Assembly: GCF_949628265.1 (NCBI RefSeq)
Contig: NC_088786.1
Location: forward strand, 23,271,681-23,335,680
Direction: 5' to 3'
Source of the DNA: Cloeon dipterum
Lineage: Eukaryota; Arthropoda; Insecta; Ephemeroptera; Baetidae
DNA length: 64,000 nucleotides
Part shown: positions 23,116 to 39,565 of the stretch, piece by piece
How positions within the stretch are numbered: the stretch's first letter is position 1
Layout of the letters: every line of letters begins with the position of its first letter
The notes under the pieces: model-generated
Seen by the model: the letters and a program-made list of their open reading frames with translations, nothing else
Databases searched by the model: none
What the model was told of the DNA's origin: nothing
Program-made: the position numbers and the translations under genes

Positions 23116-24113
23116 ACAAATCATGTGTGTTTCGACCAACAATTTGTACCAGGAGCAGCACTCGTTATCAAATAACAAAAAAATTAAAAATTATTGTTTT
23201 AAATGAACTTTTTTATTAAGATCCATATTTTATGTTATCTTTATTATTGTTTGAAATATTGCTATGAATATTTAAATATTTTAAATGATCTTGGAGAATG
23301 GCAGTTATGAGCGGAACTTCAGCTCCAGCTGTTATTTTATGCTGTGCGGACATGACTTTTTAGTTGTTTTTTAAAATTTACTTTAATGATGAGCAGGAAA
23401 CAACCTCTAAAATTCTTACGCAGTGTCATTTAATAAAGGAACATATATGGAAGCCGACTGTATAGCTTGGCTTCTAGTCTAGTGCGTTGCATAATTATTA
23501 ATTTGTTTATTTGAAGTATTACAAATCATCTATGTCCTCTTTTCTTCAAAGATCTGTAAATTCTTGAAGTAATTATTTTTCACTTGCTTTGATGAATTTC
23601 ATGCCTGTGTAACTCTCATTGCTTTACATACTTCACAATTTTATCCAGCGTAAATTTGAAAATAAAAATAAGTTGGCCAAATTTACGCAGGTTGATATAT
23701 TAAAATTAACACTATTCAAACTGTACAAATTAATACACTTTGGTGTGCAAACTGTTAAAAATGAAGAAATTGAACACTCAGATAACTCTCTGTAAATCAT
23801 TCTTCTTAGTATTGTGAGATTACGTTGCTGTCATAAATGATGAAAAAGGAAAATATAAGTTTTTAAGTAAAAATTGAGTTTAATTTCCTCAGCCTTGCTA
23901 AAAGTCATAAAACTCGGAGACATAAATGTAATTTTTTAAACGTCAATAACTGAATATTAATTATTTTTAACTGCTCAAGTTAAAACAAACAGTTGTATAT
24001 CAACAATACAATTTCCATGAAAAAATTAGCCGCAAAAGAAACTGAAATGGCCATATTGATGGTTTTTTAAATTACAAAAATAAATCTCTGAGAATTATTG
24101 TCAGATATATATT
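23116..24113 (+). other. SLC36 3' UTR and flank
   Basis: AT-rich, with no gene. Possible polyadenylation signals are ATTAAA near 23182 and AATAAA at 23432-23437. Confidence 0.4.
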
Positions 24114-26279
24114 GTTACGCGTCCGGAAAAAAAGTAAATATGCATTGTGCGTCAGCGGACAAATGGTACATCTGTCAAAAGGTAAATCGTGAAAATGGTA
24201 AATATGCACTTTTGACGCAAAACGATTTTATTCCACCAATGAAAAATTCGGGTCAAAATACATGGGGTGACTCATTTTTTCATCACTAGTGACATCTATA
24301 TGCAAATAAAGGAAAATTTAAATTTAGCTTATAGCCTGACAAAAGATGTCATTTGCAAAAATCTGTGAAAAAGGTGAAAATCAACAAATTTTTGTCCAGG
24401 GATCAATGGACTTTGAAGAAAATTTTTTTGCGCAAACTTTGCCTTAATTGACCGAGAAAATAGTTGAAAAAACTCCGAATTTCTAATTTTTGCGGGTTTT
24501 GCGGGCGTTCGAAAGTCAAAATCTGGGAATTTTGAGTACTTTGTAACTTTGCTCAGGATGGTTCTAGAACAAAAATTAAAAAACCGTTTAACTCGTCTCA
24601 ACATGGCAAACAACTTTTATATTGACCTCAAAGTGGTAGGTCAAAGGTCAAGGTCATAAAATTGATTTTTTATTTAAAACTCGAATTTGAAATTGAATAT
24701 ACTGAAATTTTTTATTTTTTCCATAGCCATTTTGTAGAGTACAGAAAGTTTAGTTAAAAACATTAAAATTTGGATTGGAGTTTTTCTTCGTTTTATTAAA
24801 AAAAATGGAAATTTTGAAAAACCTTGTTTTTCGAGGTTGTTAAAAAACGATGATCGACTAAATCTCGACTTCTAATCATCTGATTTTGAAAAACCGTATA
24901 CCGTTAGACTCGTCTCGACGTCCCAAAGTGCACTAAAGGGGTACGAGACCCACTAACCCCCAACCCCCATTTAACCCCCTCAATAACGGGAAATTTAGCA
25001 TTTTTTCGTCTGTTTCAACACATTGGCACGACGTTGACGAGTAATTGCCCTCTTTAAACCCATTCAGTTACTTAGTTCACTTAAAAACTAGTCAAACGGT
25101 ACATATTTTTCGTAAATAGGACCACCACAACCCGAGATTCGGGTGCACAAAGCTTTTTTTTATCAAGACGCGATGCAATAATATGCTCGATGATCGCCCA
25201 AATCTCAACTTCTAATCATCTGATTTTGAAAAACCGCATACCGTTAGACTCGTCTTGACGTACCCAAGTGCAATAAAGGGGTATGGGACCAACCAACCCC
25301 CAACCCCCTTTTAACCCCCTCAATAACGGGAAATTTAGCATTTTTTGTCCGTTTCAACACCTTGGAACGACGTTGACGAGTAATTGCCCTCTTCAAACCA
25401 ATTCAGTTACTTAGTTCATTCAAAGACTAGTCAAACAGTACGTATTTTTTGTAAATAGGACCACTAAAACCCGAGATTCGGGTGGCACAAAGTTCCAGAG
25501 GTAGAAAAAAAGCAGAAATTGGGGTTGGTGGGGTAGGTGGGGTAGGTGACCACCCCCAAAACCCGTTGGCTGTCTAGGGGAGGTTGAGACGAGCCAAACG
25601 GTGTTCAATTTTTGCAATTCTGATGGCTCAAACCCGAGATTTGGTGATGCGTTTTATTTGATAAAAGAGGTTAGTTGCGACACAATTTATCAGAGTGCTT
25701 CATGGATAATGCACGAAAACTTTGCAATTCATTTTTGATAATTTATTGTCAACAGATGCCGCAACCTCAAATTGCAATCGCTATTTTAATTTAAGAGACG
25801 AAAAAAGACGCGTTCCAGAGTCTCGTATTTTTTGCTCAAGTCAAAAATCGACAGATTTCTTTCTTATATTGGTTATTTAATTCATTAAATACCGGTCGTA
25901 TTATGTAGTTAAATCGGTTGGCATTAGTTCTGTGTCGTGGAAATCGGTTTATCAGCTTCGCTTTCTATTTTAATTTTGAAATTTGATCGATTGATTTGCT
26001 GGCTCTCGTGCATGCTGGCAGAGAAATGTGCCATTTCTCCGTTTCTGTTGCATGTATCAAGTCGAATCATTTTTTGAAATGAGCGGCATTCAGTCTCAAA
26101 TTTAATGTCTGGAGTCGTTAAACCGGTTAGTTTTAGGTAATGTCAGCAAACAAATAAAACCTCCTCCTGTAAAATCGTGAAAAGTGCAGGTTTACCTTTT
26201 GTTCGCTGACGCAGAATGCATATGTACCATTTGTTCGCTGACGCACAATGCATATTTACTTTTTTTCCGGACGCGTAAC
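24114..26279. mobile_element. Non-autonomous DNA transposon-like element with 58-bp TIRs
   Basis: The left end at 24114-24171 begins GTTACGCGTCCGGAAAAAAA. The right end at 26222-26279 is its reverse complement, with about one mismatch in 58. The near-terminal words TGCATTGTGCGTCAGCG and GTAAATATGCA recur just inside each end, a pattern of subterminal repeats. The interior holds no transposase, only short non-conserved frames, and two tandem ~305-bp direct repeats. High arm identity suggests recent movement. The target-site duplication is unclear; ATAT occurs on both flanks (around 24105 and 26281). The superfamily is not assigned. Confidence 0.8.
24848..25492. repeat. Two tandem ~305-bp direct repeats inside the TIR element
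   Basis: Copy 1 is 24848-25152 and copy 2 is 25188-25492, an offset of 340 bp. Both start CGATGATCG, share CTTCTAATCATCTGATTTTG, CAATAACGGGAAATTTAGCA and GACGTTGACGAGTAATTGCC, and end in CCCGAGATTCGGGTG followed by CACAAAG. Identity by eye is about nine in ten. Partial echoes of the same words occur at ~24585 and ~25625. They are non-coding, with C-rich runs (AACCCCCAACCCCC). Confidence 0.85.
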
Positions 26280-26554
26280 GATATGTACTATAAAAAGTTA
26301 GACGTTAGTTGGTGTACAATTTCCCGCACCGCCGTTTTGATAGTTTCTTCTCTTTTGCTATAGATGGCAGCACAAAACGAGCAATCCAGACCCAGACTAG
26401 TGGCCGAGCAATGAATTGAAATGAATGAATGGCTGCTTCTATTTACATCGTGATTTTGGTCACAATTTAAGTGAAAAATAGCGTAACACTTACCCTTATT
26501 ATTTTCTGCATTATAAGTATTTTCCGACTGGTTGATTCCAAGAGTTGAAGTAAA
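26280..26554 (+). promoter_or_regulatory. Promoter and 5' UTR region of mRpL40
   Basis: Only 275 bp separate the right end of the transposon-like element from the mRpL40 start codon. The promoter must lie here or reach into the element's terminal repeat. No clear TATA box is seen, as usual for a housekeeping gene. Confidence 0.4.
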
Positions 26555-27480
26555 ATGCTTAGCGTAGCGCTTGCAAGGTAAGTGACTTTAAACAGTTAAT
26601 TTGTTTGTTTCTCACGAAATGAAAAAATTTCAATCTTAAGTAGTTTTTTTAACAATTCCATATTTTACAGTGTTTTTAATTATCAATTTTTTATTTCCAG
26701 ATTATCTCTTAGTGTACCAAAACTTGCGCCATCATTGACAACGCAATGCCGCAGCATTTTCATTCAAAGCAACCCAAAATTATTTAGATCAACTCCGTGT
26801 TTGATGTAAGAAATAATGATTCAAATCTGTTAACAAAAGAAAACATATCCTATTATTTTCTAATTTCAGGGCCGAACCACTGAAAAAGAAGAAGAGAATC
26901 GACCCTGCCGTTCTCAGAGCCAGAGAGGAGCGAAAGAAAAAGAAAATTGAAAAGCAGATTCGCAGACTCGAGAAGAATTCTCGTCAGCTGAAGCCAATTG
27001 ATGAGCTGGAAATTCCCCCAGCAGTGTATGACACTTTAAAGTGCGTACAAATTGCTACTCTTTGGATTTTGACTAACGCACATTCTGCAGACAGAGGGCG
27101 AGAAAACCAACAATCATTAGTCACGAAGAAATGGAGGAGAGGGCACTTTTACTCAAGGAATGGTCGCGGTACAAGATGAAAGAGAGGATGAATGATGTTC
27201 AGCTGTTAGACAAAATGATTCTATCCCAACAAAAGGCTATGGACGAGCTTCGCCTGGAATCGGAAGAACTTTACCAAGAAGCCCTAGCGGTAAACATTGG
27301 AGCAGTACAGTAATAAGAACTTTTCTTAGTAATTTTCTTCCGCAGATGGACCTGAATGTGATGCCCTTCACGATTAAAGGCCCCGTACACACCCCTCCCA
27401 TTGTCAACTATGATAGTCCTGATGGCGAATACACAGACATAACCAAAGATTGGTTCCAGCCCCTCTTCGTAAAGCAATAG
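26555..27480 (+). CDS. mRpL40: mRpL40: large-subunit mitochondrial ribosomal protein L40
   Basis: Structural protein of the mitochondrial large ribosomal subunit. Exons: 26555-26577, 26701-26805, 26870-27040, 27091-27289, 27346-27480. The frame is continuous and gives 210 residues; human MRPL40 is, as I recall, 206. The first ~45 residues (MLSVALARLSL..., Arg/Ser-rich, no acidic residues) look like a mitochondrial presequence. The body carries the family blocks KKRIDPAVLRAREERKKKK, KQIRRLEKNSRQLKPI, EERALLLKEWSRYK, QQKAMDELRLES and the C-terminal GPVHTPPIVNY...DGEYTDITK. It is strongly basic with a helical middle. Introns are 50-123 nt. Its stop codon is 303 bp from the convergent RING ligase stop codon. 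Confidence 0.95.
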
Positions 27481-27499
27481 ATATTTTATTCTGCCTTCA

Positions 27500-27546
27500 A
27501 TTAAAAGTCACTCGTTATGTACGAAAAGGATTCAAACCATTTTATT
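27500..27546. terminator. Facing polyadenylation signals of mRpL40 and the RING ligase
   Basis: ATTAAA at 27500-27505 (+) would serve mRpL40. TTTATT at 27541-27546 reads AATAAA on the minus strand and would serve the RING gene, about 240 nt past its stop. The two 3' UTRs probably abut or overlap. Confidence 0.45.
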
Positions 27547-27783
27547 CTATCCAAAAAATCCACTTGGGCTTAATGTAATAGTGAGAAATCACAAGAAATC
27601 AATCACAAATCTAGCCTAATTAAAGCATTGATGCTTCATTAGTGCAGATACACAAAAATATAATACTCATTTCGTTGGGAACATATAAGCAATGATTGTA
27701 TTTACACCTGCGGAATAATAAATGCAGAGAGTCGATGTCTGATGTGGAGACAGAAGTGAGGGATCGCAGCTGGCTGACAAAGA

Positions 27784-32541
<4,758 letters not shown>

Positions 32542-35500
32542 GATCAGAATTGCAACTAATTTCCATTTTCATCGATACCGCTGTATCATCTGTTTGCGAT
32601 TCACTTCCGTTCACTCGTGAATCAGACAAAGGGCAACAACCCTTTTTTAAACAATGGCGTATGTCTGACTAAAGTCGCTTTTTTATCTCCCATGTGATTG
32701 CTTCTTACGTTTGAATTGTTATTTATTTTTACTGCCATCAACACACAGAAAAACAAGTATTTTTTTCTTTCTTGAAGAAGGAAAATCCGTGATCTGTCCA
32801 ATCAGAGGCACGTGAGTGGTAAAATAGGCACTTCTTGGACCTCGCACTCATTGGACGGGGGTCCCGCGGTGCGGAATGAAGGGTCACCCGACGGGAGGTT
32901 GAGGGCGCCGATATAGGTTAGCCCTTTTGCCCCTCGACAACTTGTAAACAACCGCGTGTTTTAATAAATTACTACAAAAACACGCACTAATCAGCTGGCG
33001 TTTACTCAATCTCTATTTTTGCAACGCACTCATGCTCGTAAGCATAAATATAGTAATTGTTAAGTGATGGCCGAGACATAATTGTCGCGCGAATAACCGG
33101 TGACAGTGTGCTTTTAATTAGTATATCGCTAAATTTGCAAGCCCATAAACAATTTCTCTCAGCTGCTGTTATCTGAAATGTCAAGGTTGGCAATTTTGGC
33201 CTGTAAACTATCCAATTTGAACTTTTGACCCTTTCATCGGTCGGGAAAATAAATGGATCGAGGTAATCAGAGATGTTATGTCACATTTAATCGTTGCATC
33301 TCGCTTATTGTTTACATGAGAGCTTATGCTGCAGCTACAGCGGCTCCCAACAACTTTTCCCCGTCCTCTGCAATAACACATTCACTCAATTCGAATGCCC
33401 ATATTTACAAAATAATTTGACATTTCTGATAAATTAGTTCCTCATTTGATAAGGGAGGACGACAGCAGTCAATTGCGGTGAACCTTATAACCCGCCGTTA
33501 CTTTTTTCAACCCGAGCACTGCATCAGTAATTCGCGTCTAGACATTTTTGCTCGTCGCCGTTCCGCACAGAAAAATGCAAAACATGCACATATTTTAAAC
33601 GGCATCGTGACCGTTGTTTGTCTCGCCGCGTCTGCGACTAAACAGATTGTTGATCTGATTTCGTTTCATATTGCAAACTGGGAAACTGCGATGAACTTGC
33701 ATGTTCGTAATATTTGCATTAAAAATAAACTAATTGACTCACCACTATGCGCAGTCCGTTCGTCGCGAAGTCGCGGGTCTTCTTTGCCGTTAAATGAGCT
33801 GAGGGCGCTCACATTCTGCAAGCGGGCTCGCACCCTGCTGATCATCCCCATCACGAAGCACCTATTAAATTTCAAACAAATATTGCATTACTTCTATGCT
33901 GCTTAAACACCTAACAGCAATTTTTTTGTCATAAAATTGCTGTTCATTTTTATTCTAATTTTTATCCACAATTTAAAATTGTTTGTAAAATTTTTAAAAC
34001 ATTCAAATCCATGAAAAATTTTGTTTTACTTTTTAGTGAATAGCATATTACAAAAATTAAAAATAAATTTTATCATTATTCCTATCACCGTATACCAAGG
34101 CATTTTAGCATGATTCTTACTAACTCTCTGATCTCGTGCATCACTGGCAAGACTCGTCCTTGAGCCAACCATTATTGTTCGAATGAGTAATCAAATACAG
34201 TTTTTATTTTAGTTACCATTATTTATTAAAAAATAAAATAGCTACACTTCAGGAACACGTTTTTGTTCCCCCCCCCCCCCCGAGTAAATTTATTTTCAAA
34301 TTGCGTAGAACTGAGCTATCCAGTACACACAGCTTGCGGTGATTTTGCCACGTACCGTCCATTTTTAGCTCTCGTTATCCCATCAGCTGTAAAAATATTT
34401 CCAAGCCGAAACATGTGCTAACCGACTTTAAACGCTGGTACATATATGCACACACCTCATGTCTTGAGACGCTTCCCGATGGAGCAACGTCCCCCGCGCG
34501 CGTGGAACTGCCAGACTCGTGCTCGGAGCCAAAAAGGCCAACGCTCTTTCGAAAACTAGAGAGCGATTCCGGAAAACAAGGCCGTCAGGGTCAATCGAAC
34601 CAGTCAACGAAAGTGCCTCATTACACCGGATTATTTCTTCTAACAAGAGCCATTAAAGAGTTTGAGCATTGCTCGCTCGGTAGTCACACCGCGAGAAAAG
34701 ACGACGAAACTGACAAACTGCGCCTCCTGGCAACAAATCCAATGTCAAGACGGCGTGTCCCAGTGACGTTTCGAGGCTCGTCTGACCGATCTCAGTGAAT
34801 TGAGAAGCGCAATTCCGCTTCTTTGTCAGTCCTGCTTTTAATTAAATTTCAATTCGTCATTGGGAGATCTTGTGGCTTAAGTGAAATGCGAAATGGCATC
34901 TGTTTCAGCCCTTCCGAGAATTTAATTTTGGCCACAGTTTTATTTGAACGTTCCTCGATGCAATTTGGCAACTATAAAGGCATACTCCATTGATCTTGAC
35001 TGCTATTTTTGTACATTCTAAATTAATGTGATTTAACCATCAGCGCGGCGGCGTTATAAATAAATATACTCATTTACATTCTTGCAGAAATACTAATTTT
35101 CTATAGCTTTAAATCATTATAGAAAAATCAAATCAAAATTGGTGCAAATTTGAATGAATTAAAAAAATTCAGCATGTGTCAGCTAGTTATTACGATGCTT
35201 GATGACCCAATATTTCATGATTTTGTGGCGCCTAAATTTATTTGGTGGTTGTTCGCGCGTTAACTGTGTTGCATCACAGGAAGTTGTAGACGTGAGAAAT
35301 GACGACCCATGCAGCCATTCAGCTTTTGTTTGTGTCGTTAAAAATTATTTTGGTGCCTGTGCTGAACTCTTAAGGTCACCAACTGTGATTAAAAGGCTCT
35401 CTCAGATGTTGTGGGAAAATATGCTGGGGTTCTGGGAATATTGCAAGAAGAAGAAAATTTTGTTTTTTCACAGCCGCGCCGATCCGCGATAATCTTGAAA

Positions 35501-37223
35501 GTCAAAGTGCGCATAAGAGACTCAATACTACTTGCCTTTAGCTTTTATCATTCTAAGTTATCCTTGTGTATGGAACTTTCACGTGATTGTTTTGTTTTTG
35601 CGAGCAATTTCTGCTGCTTGATGACCAATTAATTCTTATTTGCCCTTTCCAAATAGAGAGCCTTGTGGAGGAATTTTCTTTTAAGTGCGTATCATGCCAA
35701 TTGAAGCTGGCTAAAAATAGCGGGCGTGCCAAAATGTTGACAAATCAGAGTGAAAAACGAGCCGAAGCAGAAAAATGTCTCACCTGCTTTGAAGTGAATG
35801 CTGAGAAAATTATTTAGGATTTCCGGTGGTCGCTCTTCAAGTGAATCAATTGGAGAAAAATAAGCGGGGTGGTGTGATTTGTGCAGAGTCCAAAGTGCGA
35901 ATGAGTCTGTACTGCTGTGGCTCGGCTCGGATCGAGAGCGGCCGCGTCGACCACTCGCCCGCCCGCTCAGGGTAGGCAAACTGCCAATTTCGGAAAGGGT
36001 CACGCGGCTCCCTCATCCGCAGTCGCATTCGCTTCTGCAAATTTAGCGCGCTAATTGGTCGTTTTCACCATGCACGTTTGTTGCACGCGTTGTGAGATAC
36101 AGCTATATGTTGTTGTTTTTGCATTTTGATTATATGCTTCTCTTGCATTTTACGGCTTAAACTCTCAGGCTGTTTTCTTCCTTGTCGGGAACAATTGGAG
36201 GCGTATTTAATTTGTCTAGAATGTGTTGCATTTATTTATCCACATACACATCATTTAATTAGCATTATTCAACTCTCTTTTCTTCTTTATTTTACAGCAA
36301 AATGTTTTATTTAATGGAAATAAATAGAATATTTATTATTTTCTCAACCGGCAAGGTAATAATGGTAATAATGGCACTATGCAGTCGTTTTAATTCAAAA
36401 TTGAGCGATGAAATCACCAACTGGCACGTGTAAGGAGATTTCAACATTTATTCTTTATTTTTCCTATCATTCCTATCATAACGATAATCACCGTGAATGA
36501 AGTTCTCAGTGCATTTACATTAATCAAAGATTTAGATGAAATAATTTTCTGTTATTTGCTTGACGAGTTGACTCGCTAATTCCAGATTAAAATCAAATAA
36601 AGCTACATTCTTATGAGATGAATTTAAAATTTTCAATGCAGAAAAATATGGTCCGCAAATGAACAGAAAGCTGGGCAGTGGAAGCACAATATCACATTAT
36701 TTTTAACTGTTTCACAATGCGGCTTTCAAAATTAAAGCAGACTGTTGCTGCTGCTCTATTTGAGAAATGGAATATAAAATTATTGCATCGGCACGTAAAC
36801 CTCTCCTTATGTTAATTTCCTCAATGATTACAAAATATATTCCCAAGCTCCAGGTGTCATGATCAGTGATATATAAGCCTTAAGATACCAACAAAAACAG
36901 ATTTCAAAACTACCCCTCCAATCTAATTCCTTCTGCGAGCAAACGTGTTGATGCGTTTCGAAAGTAGCTGTAAATTATTGTGCTTGATTCGGTGTCCAAG
37001 CCCAATCCATCCACCTCGCCTCTGTCATTTGATAAAGACGAGATTATGGCCAAGGGTGGGAGCGCGGCTGAGGCTTGATAAAAAGGGCAGGAAATTTTCA
37101 ATGATCTCGAGTCTCGCTATGCTCTCCAAACACATAACATCTTCCACGGCTCTTCTTTCTGGCTCCAACTAGATTTCGATCGTCACTCTAACGCCAATTG
37201 TGGTGATCTTCGTCTGTGTTGCA
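32542..37223. other. Intron/intergenic region between the RING ligase and neuroparsin
   Basis: About 4.7 kb without a recognised coding exon. It holds a C14 run (34268-34281) and GC-richer patches near 32840-32910, 34480-34790 and 35900-36010. The longest frames (33478-33906, 34415-34798, both +) have no familiar motif. Missing 5' exons of the RING ligase could lie in the first part, and the neuroparsin 5' intron probably covers most of it. Confidence 0.35.
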
Positions 37224-37253
37224 GTTCTCACAGAGGATTTTCCATCTGACACC

Positions 37254-39565
37254 ATGCAAGCCTCTCTCTACAAATACTCTGTCATTAGCTTGGCTTCAAC
37301 CTTATTTGGACTGTTAGTGATTGCATCAATAATGACAACTGCACAAAGGTAAATTGATCCTTCTTTTTGCATCTTTCTTAAGGTAAATTATGTTCAAATT
37401 TAAATAATTAAGTATTTTTATAAAGACAATTAGTCAATTTCAAAGAAGCACGTGAGTAATAGTGTATTTTTCACGACGGTGTGCTTTTTTACAAATTGAA
37501 TTCTTGAACACTTGAAGCAATATCAGTAGATTTTTAATACAATTGTCGCACAAGCGAAAGTCTTGGGAGCTAAAACTTGTCACTCAGCTGTTGCTCAGAT
37601 AAATTAAATGCTGGATTAATAGAACCAGCTTTACGCCCGCATTTAAATATTTTTTCGAGGGCGGAAATATTATGATGAAGCTTAATGTTTGTATTGGATT
37701 TAAAATAAAAATAATTCTCGAGTAATTTTTCATGGTTCTGGTGAACATCATTAAATTTTAGAACAGATAATTTATAAGCGCACCAACACTTAAATTATTT
37801 TAAAGATTTTCTGTTTTAAGGCATCTCTTTTATGGCAATTGTTTAATATTGGTTTGTTATTAAATTACTTATCATTAGACCTTAATTTTATATAGCAGCG
37901 AGCAAAAGCTATATTACTAAATAAATTTGGTGATCACTAGGCTACCTCCTACTGTACATAATTAAATTGATTCAAATCTATTTGAAGAACCTTTAAAAGT
38001 GTCTTCCAAATAGCTCGGTTTGTGTGACTTACATTGTACAAAAACGTGTGTCAACAAAACAACAATTGGTAATCACTAAGCAAACATCAAGCAACTTGAA
38101 AGTTAAGTAAAGTGAAAACGTGCACCATTCTCTAAGCATTTTATTATATGTATTACTCACGTGTGATCCGATCTAAACTCGACAAATCTTGCCTCATAAT
38201 CGACCTACATTAAAGGTTAAGTTAAGGAAGGTTAATTTGAAATAAATGCAGTTTTTAAGCAATTTAGATGAATGTCCCTTCTATTAGAAGGAAAAATCTT
38301 CATTTTGTTAATTTTAAATGCAGTGATCTTCAAGAGCATAGAAATTTATTAACGTAATTAACAGATTTTCTGTGTCACTTATTTATAGATAAAGCGTTCA
38401 TTAAAATTTTAACCCGTTATCTATTCTTTTAATACCAAGCCTGCTCTCAATTAAGTAATTTTATTGTTGTATCTTCTCCACAGCGGTCCTACTCGCTGCG
38501 GACCTTGTTTGCAGGGCACATGTGTCAGCAACCCCGACGACTGCCGCTATGGACACTTTCACGATTCGTGCGGTCGCATCGTCTGTTCAAAGGTATTAAT
38601 TTTCTTCATCTGTGTCTGCATTGAAGTATCATTTGTCACTAAATCAACCTCATAATTCACCAAAAGGTTAACTAATCAAATTATTTTCTGCTTTAAGTTA
38701 CCCATTTTATTTTTTATTTTAGGCACCTTCTGCTTCTAATATGGCAAGCCTTGAGAGACTTATGCGAAGGATATCTCGCACTGCTCGTTCCCTTAAAGTA
38801 AACCTTTTTCAAACTCACACATACACATTTCTCACAGATAACGTTAGCGAAATTTCTGCACAATGTGTTAAACATGTGCGGAAAGAACCGGACTAGTCCA
38901 GTTGTCAATGTTGCTGATAAATATTGATAACGAGGGCAAGTCTATTTCTTTTAAAAAAATTTAAAAATTTATGGAATTTAAGGCTATTGAATTAATGTCC
39001 ATTTTACATTAAACTAAAATATAAACATTTTTGAAAATGTCTCTTCTCTATGTGGTTAATAAAACTAATTAAGAAAACTATATAAATGAAAATTTCAAGG
39101 GAAAATTATTCTAGCACGTTCTGGTTCTCTGCAGCAGACAATTTTAGCCCTTTAGCGCTGCTTGTTAGAGAGGGGCTGAGACAGTTCGAGAACGCGGAAA
39201 AATTAATATTGTATTTATATATACTTAAAATTTTACTTTGCTACCCATCCTGTTACAATGATTCGTCAAATAGAGCCTTTTTCAAAAATTGGTAAACATT
39301 TTCTTATAGCTTTTACAAATTTTTTCTTTTTAATCTAGTGTTATGCAGGTTGCATAACATAATAAGCCTTTAGAAAATTCAAAAGCTACAAAGACTGTAC
39401 TTATTTCCATTTTCTCGCATGCTTCAGGGTCCCGATGAAAAGTGCGGCGGCCTTTACGACTACTTTGGACGTTGCGGTCACGGCCTGGTGTGCAGGTGCA
39501 ATCAGTGCGTTGGCTGCTCCGAAGACACCATGGAGTGCTCGACCATTAACAACCCAAATTGCTGA
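37254..39565 (+). CDS. Neuroparsin prohormone
   Basis: Secreted cysteine-rich neurohormone of the neuroparsin / ovary ecdysteroidogenic hormone family, related to IGF-binding N-terminal domains. It is made in brain neurosecretory cells and has roles in reproduction and metabolism. Exons: 37254-37348, 38484-38592, 39428-39565, giving 113 residues. Residues ~1-33 form a signal peptide (MQASLYKYSVISLASTLFGL...). The mature part has GPCLQGTC...DDCRYGHF..CGRIVC, then SKGPDEKCGG, GRCGHGLVCRCNQC and GCSEDTMEC. The KGPxxKCGG and CRCxxC blocks are family hallmarks. There are 14 cysteines against the 12 I recall for locust neuroparsin A. An extra phase-0 exon of 75 nt may be alternatively included at 38723-38797. 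The ATG exon opens with a UTR acceptor at 37223. Confidence 0.92.
38723..38797 (+). other. Candidate in-frame cassette exon of neuroparsin
   Basis: A long pyrimidine tract ending TTTTATTTTAG precedes 75 nt with no stop in the neuroparsin frame, followed by AAA|GTAAAC. Both flanking neuroparsin junctions are phase 0, so inclusion would add 25 residues (APSASN... with MRRISRTARSLK) between the VCSK and GPDEKCGG blocks. It is basic, cysteine-free and contains a dibasic site. It is not needed for the canonical protein. Confidence 0.45.

Noticed and set aside
34415-34798. 127-codon plus-strand frame
   Set aside because: No recognisable motif, no convincing splice context and an overlapping opposite-strand frame; it may be UTR or chance in a GC-richer patch.
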